Below are positions 56,637 through 64,000 of a stretch of 64,000 nucleotides of DNA, in pieces. Both the position numbers and the translations under genes were made by a program. Source of the DNA: Platanthera guangdongensis (Eukaryota; Streptophyta; Magnoliopsida; Asparagales; Orchidaceae). Within the stretch, counting starts at the first letter, position 1, and each line of letters begins with the position of its first letter. The notes below the pieces were generated by a model. That model had not been told where the DNA came from and did no database searches. It was given only the letters and a program-made list of their open reading frames with translations. Where the stretch lies: assembly GCA_039583875.1 (NCBI GenBank), contig CM077151.1, forward strand, positions 111,246,609-111,310,608. The letters are read 5' to 3'.

Positions 56637-58500
56637 TTATCTTCGTTCTAAGAGATCCAATACCCTAGTGTCAAAGCTTTGTTTAATTCGATCCTCCATC
56701 TCTTGCAGACGTGTCGTCATCTCCGCTTCTACTTTAGCTCGAATTTTTTCTTCGAGATATTGTATATTAGTACGGCCACGCTCTGAAGGTCTAGGTCTGG
56801 CCCCATTCCAAGAATATAACCAGAACGATGTCCAAGTATTTTGGTGTAGGCTTCTTCGGGGGTCAATTTATCTTCACCATTCTCCCTAATTTGGACTTCA
56901 TGAAGTTCCAATAGTTTTTTATATAATTCCTCCGCCGTTTCATCTTGCAACTCAATATGTTTACCTTTGCGAGTTTTCTCCCACAATCTTACGTAAATGG
57001 TTAGTTTATTTTCTTCTTGTGGAGCTGCTCTCTATATTTAGAAAATAATAATACATTAAATTCCAAGTATTAAAAACAAAGTTTCATGTAATCAACATTA
57101 TAAATGCCAAAAAAATACTTACCATTTCAAATATTATTCTCGCTATAGACTTTGTACCAACATGGGATTTAATTTTTTTGCCGACTCCTATTTTTGCTTG
57201 TTTGTCTCACTTATCCTCTATATCAATAAACACATAAGGAAAACAATGTTTTAGTAATATTGTACAATATTAATAAGAACACATATAAACAAAACATGAT
57301 ATACTAGATCTAGTTACATAAATTTAAATTAATGAATGTATTTCTTACCTTGAATCGTGCACTACCCCGGTAACTAATTAGCCAATTCCATTGCTTAGGA
57401 TCAATGTCTTTAGGGCAATTTGCACGTCTTTGGCCATCAGTATTCCATTTAAAGTAATAATTTGCATGCAAATTAAAGCGCCAAATATTATAATTTTGAC
57501 GAAGTGAAGATATAAGGTCACCACGTACATGGGAATCAGTAGGGAGATTGAATTCAACCAAAAAAAATATAAAACGATAATAGTATTTGAGTTGTAATAG
57601 AAAGTTTATCTAAATTAAAAAATATATATATATACTTACATAGATGATATTAACTATTTTTTCAGTGATATCTGTTGGAATTAAAGACCATTTCTCCACA
57701 TTTAGAGGAGCATGGTGTCTTACATATCGCCCACATTTAGTAATGAGCTCTTGAGCTCTGTATCCAACTAATCTTTGAAGTTCTACCGGAAGTTGCACAT
57801 TCACCCTCTCCGCATTATTCAGTCTCCTCTTCGACCACTCAAGCGCCATTGTTGGACCACATGTCCTTTTTTGTGTTACATTTGAACATGTCATTTAACA
57901 TTTTAATGATAATAAGTTTCATATATACACATACATATATTTCAAACTATATAAAAAATATAAACGAGATATACAATTATTATCAAGCTCAGGATTTGTT
58001 GGACTTGCAGGTACATGATCAGCCTCAGCCTCAGCCTCAAGAGAAACGTGCTCAAACCCACTCTCAACATATGTATGTCGATCATTATTAGTCAAAGCTC
58101 GATCCAATTGTAATGATCTTGGTGTTTGTGTTGGCTTTTGCTAATAAAAAGAAATGTGCTCAACCCCACTCTCAACATGTGTATGTTGATCATCATTTGT
58201 CAAAGCTTGATCCAAATGTAACATTCTTGGTGTTTGTGTTGGCATTTGTTGATAAGATGACACATTTACGACCAGTGATTGTTTTGTTTGATCCTTGTGG
58301 GAAGTTCTAAAATCTCATTTAGTAAAGGATTTAGCAGTGGAAAGAATGCGTGTTGTAGTGGACCGTGGATGTAAAATGGTTGACTTGGTTTTCCAATCAA
58401 TTGAATGTTTTCTGGTACGTGTAGAATACAATGGTGAATTATCTATAAACCTTTCTACTTGAGAATCTTTGGTCTTAATGCTAATATTTGTACTCTCCAT
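56637..58500 (-). pseudogene. CACTA accessory transposase (Ptta/En/Spm family)
   Basis: ATG at 58500. The N-terminal region is poorly conserved and includes a 36-residue tandem duplication (58259-58044). After an intron (about 58000-57900) come the Ptta/En/Spm domain blocks: KRTCGPTMALEWSKRR (about 57880), VNVQLPVELQRLVGYRAQEL, VRHHAPLNVEKWSLIP; after a second intron NIWRFNLHANYYFKW (about 57490); after a third LTPEEAYTKILGHRSGYILG (about 56850), then a coiled-coil tail ending LLERR and TAA at 56637. Such proteins bind the subterminal repeats. Stops at 58315-58317 (TGA) and near 58151 (TAG where the sister repeat has Gln) and a 1-base shift near 56760 inactivate it. Confidence 0.8.
58044..58259 (-). 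repeat. In-frame 108-bp tandem duplication in the accessory transposase
   Basis: Units 58044-58151 and 58152-58259. Each encodes a 36-residue block of the form TQTPR-x-L-x-LD-x-ALTN-x-D-x-HT-x-VESG-x-EH. The copies differ at several sites. Confidence 0.85.
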
Positions 58501-58753
58501 ATCTTTTATTTAAAATACCTGAAAAAAGTAAGTTTTTTAGATACAACCTAATAGAATTAAAAAATAAGATTTTCAAAACTATACAAAATAGAAGATAAAA
58601 TCAAAATTAGAATTAAGCAATAAAATTCAAAGTTGCTCACATTATAAAATAGAAGAAAATATATGAATTAAAAATTTTCATTTTTATATCACTTATATCT
58701 TCAATGTCTTCAGTATTTTCATCTTCATCATTCATAACTCTTCTTTGACTGGA

Positions 58754-61700
58754 TTAGTCTCTTTTCTCAATAGTTATAACATCAACAGTAGTTCTTTGTA
58801 ATGAAAATTTAGGGTTATCATTATCTATAGATATATCAAGCGCAGATCTTATCCCAACATTTATATCATACACGTTAATTTCATCCTTAGTAAGCTCTTT
58901 AAAGTCTTTGGATGGGACATTAAAAAAGTGGCGTGATGCTGTCTTTATGACTACCCGCCAATCTTTATTATTATTATCAGGCACATAATACACTTGTTCA
59001 GCTTGGCAAGACAAAACATAAGGTTCATTGCTTCTCAAATTACGTTTTATATTAACAGAAATAACTCCATTGCTTTCCTTTTTGTAGCCACGACCTTCAT
59101 GATATGTATCCCACCAATCACATTTAAATAATACAATTTTTTGCCCAACACCATACTCAAACTGAATAATATCTTTTAAAACTCCATAATATTCTCTACC
59201 GCCTGATTGATCATCTCCCTTAACAATAACACCACTGTTTTGAGTTTTGCGTCTGATTTCACGTTCATATGTATGAAACCTAAAGCCATTAACAATATGG
59301 CCAAAATAATGCATCGCCCCTCTTTTTGGACCCCGGGCTAATTACAAAATTTCTTTGTTGAAATGAAATACAATCACATATACTAAACATAATAACAAAT
59401 AAACAATAAAGCTGAAAAAGTTGATACTTACGGTCGACTCAAACCATCTAACAAAAGTTATCTCATGTCTTCTACCAACATTTCTAGTATCGATTTGTTG
59501 GAGCTCCTGATGATGCTGCCTATTAATAAAAAATTTATGAATTAGTTACATAATTAAAAAAAAGCATTTGCATGAAGTAAAGATGTGAAGCTTACATTAT
59601 AAATGGTTCTACTTCTGGGAAACTTCTTAGTATATACAATTGAACTTAATGCCAATCTTCATATGTGAGAATTTTTTCTGTCCCTTTACCTAATGACCTC
59701 CCTGCTTTTTGAAATATGGATAAACATGAATCTTGCACATCATTTCCTTCAGCATTTCTATCTGGATGATTAAACTTTGTGTCAACTTTATTTAGATATC
59801 TCGAACAAAATGTCAAGCATTCATATACTAGGTATCCTTTCGCCATCGAGCCTTCCGGGCATGCTTTGTATCTCACAAAGGATTTGAGTGTACGTAAATA
59901 TCTATTGAATTTGATTATTTCAATACATATATAATATGGTAAAGTAAACAAATCTTAAATAACTTATAAAAATACCTCTCAATTGGGTACATCCATTGAT
60001 AATGTATGGGCCCAGCAATTCTTGCTTCTCGTACAAGATGAATTGGTAGGTGCATCATGATGGTGAAAAATGAAGGAGGAAATATTCTCTCAAGCTTGCA
60101 AAGTGTGATAACAATATTTTGCTCAAGCTTATCTAATACCTCTGTATTTAGTATCTTAGAGCTCAACTCCTTAAAAAAATAAACTTAATTCAACTAGCGG
60201 GTCATAAACCTCTTTGCGAACAATGTCGCGAAAAGCAGGAGCAAGTTGATCCAATATAAAAACATGACAATCATGAGCTTTTATTCCCGACACTTTACCC
60301 TCTTTAGCATTTACACATCTCTTTATATTTGAAGAATACCCATCTAGAACTTTTAGATTCACTAAGAAATAGCATATTGCTCTTCGTTCAGCCAATGTCA
60401 ATGTATAGCATGCTTGTGGCATGACATAAGAACCATTATTTTCTATCGGATGTAATTCTGATCTCAAACCCATTTCTTTAAAGTCAAGTCTAGAATTTAA
60501 ATCATCTTGTCTTTCCATCAATATTCAGCATAGTGCCAAGTATATTATCAGTGACGTTTTTTAAAATATGCATGTAATCTAGAGAATGTTGTATCTCAAG
60601 TGTACTCCAATATGGTAATTGAAAAAATATACTTAACTTCTTCCAATTATACGGAAGAGAAGTTCTATCCCGACTTCTTTTTTTGAAACTTTCCAAAAAT
60701 CACATCATCGCATTCTTTTAGCTGCTCTAAAATTTCGTCTCCTTATAGGACCTTTGGTGCTGGTCGAATTTCTATTGTTCCATCAAAAGACTTTTTGTCC
60801 TTTCGCCATCTATGATTTGGCTCCAAAAAGTGTCGGCTTCTCATATAACACATCTTAGAACCATTCTTCAATCGACAATACCATGTGTCTTTATTACAGC
60901 ACGGACAAGCAAGCTTACCTTTTGTACTCCAACCTGAAAGATTGGCATAAGCTGGAAAATCATTTATTGTCCATAACACAGCAGCACGCATGTTAAAGTT
61001 GCACTTAGTATATGCATCATAAGTGTGAACCCCAAATTCCCATAATATTTTTAACTTATCGATCAAAGGTTGCAGATATATATCTATATAATTCCCAGGT
61101 TGTCCTGGACCAGGAATAATTAAGGATATGAAAAAATTAGGGGTTTTCATACATAACCACGGTGGCATATTATATGGAATTAAAACAACTGGCCACACAC
61201 TATAATTTGTACTTATAATACCAAAAGGATTAAACCTATCACTTGCTAAGCCAAGCCTAATATTCCGTGCATCAGATGAAAATTCTGAGAGTTTTTCATC
61301 AAATGACTTCCAAGCAAACACATTAGCTGGATGTCGCAAATTACCATCATCACGACACCTTTCTTTATGCCATTGTATATCCTCGGCCGTCTTAGAACAC
61401 ATATATAACCTTTGAAGCCTAGGTATCAAAGGAAAGTGTCTCAGAACCTTGTTTAGTATGTTTTTACTCTTCCCTGACGATGTATTGCATTCTGCATTAT
61501 TATTTATCTTGCACAATTTCCATCTGGACGTACCACAGGTTGGACAACTCTCAAAATTTGCAAACTTACCTCGATAGAGAATGCAATCATTCAAGCAAGC
61601 ATCTATCTTCTTACACTCCAAATCCTAGCTCTTGTATATAGTTGTTAGCTTCATAAAAACTACTTGATAATTTTTCACTAAATGGAATTGCTCTTTTCAG

Positions 61701-62273
61701 AACTTTAAGTAATGCAGTAAAAGATCGATCTGTTCATCCATAATCAGATTTAAGCGCTAATAAAGTGACCAAAAATTGAAATTTTGAAAATTCTTTGCAA
61801 GTGGGATATAATTCTTGTTCAGCATCATTTAGCAAATCATAAAACTTTTTAGCAGCTTCGTTGGGGTCCTCATGAACATGTTCTTCACCATTATGACTCT
61901 TGTCATTAAAATTAAAATCATATAGAAGATCATGTATATTATCATGCTCTGAAATCTCTTCTTCAACTTCTTTGAGTGTGTCATCATCTCTCACAGTATT
62001 TGGATTAACGTAATGATCCTCTCCGTGACTTGACCACCATTTATAGGTCTTTACAATTCCATTCAGAATAAGATGCACAAAGACAATCTCTCGAGTGTGG
62101 AAATGGTTATTTCCACACTTATAACAAGGACAACAGATAGTATTTCCTCTACTAGAATGATTAAAGGCAAAATCAAGAAAATAATTTACTCTATTGATGT
62201 AAGCAGGTTGTCGCTGATGACCGATATTCATCCAGCTTTTATCCATTGCACTATATATCAATAAAAAATACAT
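58754..62273 (-). pseudogene. CACTA TNP2-type transposase
   Basis: ATG at 62273 (MDKSWMNIG). Order: transposase-associated zinc region (CCPCYKCGN, about 62130), acidic linker, TNP2 catalytic domain (ACLNDCILYRG, FESCPTCGTSRWK, GLASDRFNPFG, LIPYNMPPWLC, IPGPGQPGNYIDIYLQPL, TINDFPAYANLSGWSTKG; 61621-60743), LDYMHILKN (about 60570), the DUF4218-like block (RAICYFLVNLKVLDGYSSN, SFFTIMMHLPIHLVREA, 60521-59980), YKACPEGSMAKGYLVYEC (about 59850) and the DUF4216-like block (FGHIVNGFRFHTYER, VLFKCDWWDT; 59314-58754). At least three introns. Stops: TGA at 61734-61736 (Trp expected), TAA near 60741, TAA near 59650 (Gln expected), and shifts near 61630 and 60665. Confidence 0.87.
59902..59975 (-). other. 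Short intron in the TNP2 transposase gene
   Basis: Donor AG/GTATTT after ...MYPIER and acceptor CAATAG before YLRTLKSFVR. Removing the 74 bp restores the conserved block. Confidence 0.7.
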
Positions 62274-64000
62274 TTAACATAAAGATAATATTAAGGATTC
62301 CAGTACAAAGTAACAAAAAAATTTTCAGAAAATTATTGAATAAAATAGTAGGATTAACAATTTGCCTTGTTGCTTCTTCTCCTATCATATAACATGATTT
62401 AAAAAAATAAGTTGGGTTTCATTGTTTAGAATAGAAACTTAAATCAGAGAGAATGTATTTGATATTCCTCAAACAAAAACAATTTCTTTCTTACATATAG
62501 CATTCATGAAATGTTTCAATTCGGAGGTTAAATGGGTTGAAAAGTTGACATAAAACAAAGTCAAAGAAACCAATTCTCCAATCTCGCTGATAGCATTCAA
62601 CGACAACATTTAAAAAAAATTCAAAAAACATCAATACATGGAGTTGTTCAAAAACCTACCATAAAATAGAATTGAATTTAATAACCAACTAACATCAACA
62701 TATGGAAATATTAATACTTGTATCACAAATTTGACATGATCAATTGTGTTAGGCTTACTTTCTTCCGGCATCATAAATCTTTTAATGATGGTTAGTGGAA
62801 TTGATTTAAGATGAGCACTGAATCATTAAGTTTTCTAACAAAATTTAACACGCTAAAACTAACCGAACCCACAGACATGGAGGTTCAACCCAAAAAAACA
62901 AAAACACCTGAGCCTAAATTATAAAGCTACATATATTCAGCATTAAAATTTTGTTGAATTGAAATTCAAACAATATTCAAATGTACATGAAATTAAATAT
63001 CATTTGACTATAATTTTATGATACTGAATGACGAAAATATGTAGCTTTGAAGTTACATAGAGATAGTTCATAAAATCACGATTACGATTTAACAAATCCA
63101 AATCAGTACAAATTTGAATTAAACAAAATAAGGCATTTAAAAATTCCAATATTAAAAAATTTCAATAATTAAAAATATCACACAACATCAAGCATTGAAA
63201 AATATCAATTTTAAATATGTGGAACATACTTGCAATATTCATTCCAAAAAAAAGTAAAAGTTGAACTCCAATATTGGTTTGAGGAACTTACCAAGAATGA
63301 TATCTAGATGAACAAATTATAAAAATTGGTTGTGAAAGCAACTAAGAAGAACAACCACATTCATTACGGTTTAGGTTGCGCCAACACAAAACAATATAAA
63401 TTTGATCTCAATTAAAACATTTAGATTATTTGTTTGGCCCGGGCACCAAGTAAAACGTTTAGATTTTTTATAATATTTGCAATTAAAAAACTATTGCAAA
63501 TGAAATAAAATAAGAATAATCATGCTAGCAAATATAAGAAATGATGAAATGGGGAGGTAAATGTACCAAATGTAGAATTTTCTTTCATTTAGCCATTTTT
63601 CACTTGGAGTATGAAATTGGGGGTAGTGCTTGTAAAAAAACTATCATGCCATGAACTCAATTTTTAAAACTATAGCAATATCCCTTAAAAATGAAAAAGC
63701 ATGAACATAAGTTGAGAAAAAGTTGTTGATTAAGATATTTAGTTATATTGTTATACATTTGAAGCATAAAATAGATTCAGGAACCAAACAATAATCATGA
63801 AACTGTAAATAAAGACAATGGTTTTACAATTTTAAAAAAGAAAATGTTGATTTTCAATTTCTATTGTGGCAACAATTAGACATAAACAAATATGTAGAGC
63901 GTCGACACTTGATGGATAGTGTTCAACAAAAATGTAAAACAAAGGGTTGCCGCTATCTGACATCAAGGAGGGTCAAAGGGCACGATAGAGAAGATGCAAT
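62274..64000. other. CACTA 5' flank, no gene seen
   Basis: AT-rich with no ORF of interest on either strand. It should hold the transposase promoter and leader. No CACTA terminus (TTTTCTTGTAGTG on this strand) and no TTTAGTGAC cluster was found, so the right end lies beyond the window. Confidence 0.5.

Larger units (their letters stand above)
51562..64000 (-). mobile_element. CACTA (En/Spm-type) transposon, right end outside the window
   Basis: The terminal inverted repeat CACTACAAGAAAA at 51562 is followed by dense subterminal TTTAGTGAC/GTCACTAAA motifs. Two transposase genes are read leftward, TNP2-type (62273-58754) and Ptta/En/Spm-type (58500-56637). Captured host fragments (mTERF 53094-52657; P4-ATPase 55993-55385) lie between the transposase genes and the left end. 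No matching TIR or subterminal motif cluster is seen up to 64000, so the element is longer than 12.4 kb. It is inserted in chromovirus III. Confidence 0.88.

Overview
This is repeat-dense flowering-plant nuclear DNA. Nearly every base belongs to a transposable element, and the mixture (Ty3/Gypsy chromoviruses, Athila, Tat/Retand-type Gypsy, a SIRE-type Ty1/Copia and a CACTA DNA transposon) is typical of angiosperm heterochromatin. No intact host gene, rRNA, tRNA or CRISPR array was found. The only host-derived coding material is two gene fragments carried inside the CACTA element: a plastid-type mTERF gene and an aminophospholipid ATPase (flippase).

Layout, left to right. (1) 1-959: end of a retroelement-type ORF, cut by a truncated LTR. 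(2) 960-10514: chromovirus I (+), with a truncated 5' LTR, PBS, a large internal deletion (gag to RT lost), RNase H-integrase-chromodomain, and an unusually long 5.27-kb 3' LTR. It ends exactly inside the protease region of (3) a Tat-type Gypsy on the minus strand (gag-pro 10515-12492, then its LTR). That LTR is interrupted three times: by (4) an Athila element (13989-27113, minus, target duplication GTTGT), by (5) chromovirus II (27395-45415, minus, target duplication TACCA), and 10 bp further on by (6) chromovirus III (from 45426, plus). Chromovirus II is itself split by (7) a SIRE-type Copia (30833-40050, plus, target duplication CAGGT). Chromovirus III is cut at the end of its chromodomain by (8) a CACTA transposon whose left end is at 51562 and whose right end lies beyond the window.

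How it fits together. Three matched 5-bp target duplications, LTRs and PBS sites give a nested order that can be read directly. All retroelement ORFs are broken, mostly by single C-to-T or G-to-A changes that create stops, as expected for long-methylated DNA. The CACTA element carries a two-gene transposase set (TNP2-type and Ptta/En/Spm-type, both leftward) plus the captured host fragments.

The signals that ordinary annotation does not explain are: palindromic U3 motifs built from the same GACAC/GTGTC half-sites in LTRs of unrelated lineages, including a 27-bp identity between the Athila and chromovirus III LTRs; TCGA-rich arrays shared by Athila, Copia and chromovirus III; a 49-bp GC-rich hairpin satellite in the Tat LTR; and a hairpin cluster in the chromovirus I LTR. 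Lineage names rest on recognised motifs read by eye; no database search was possible.
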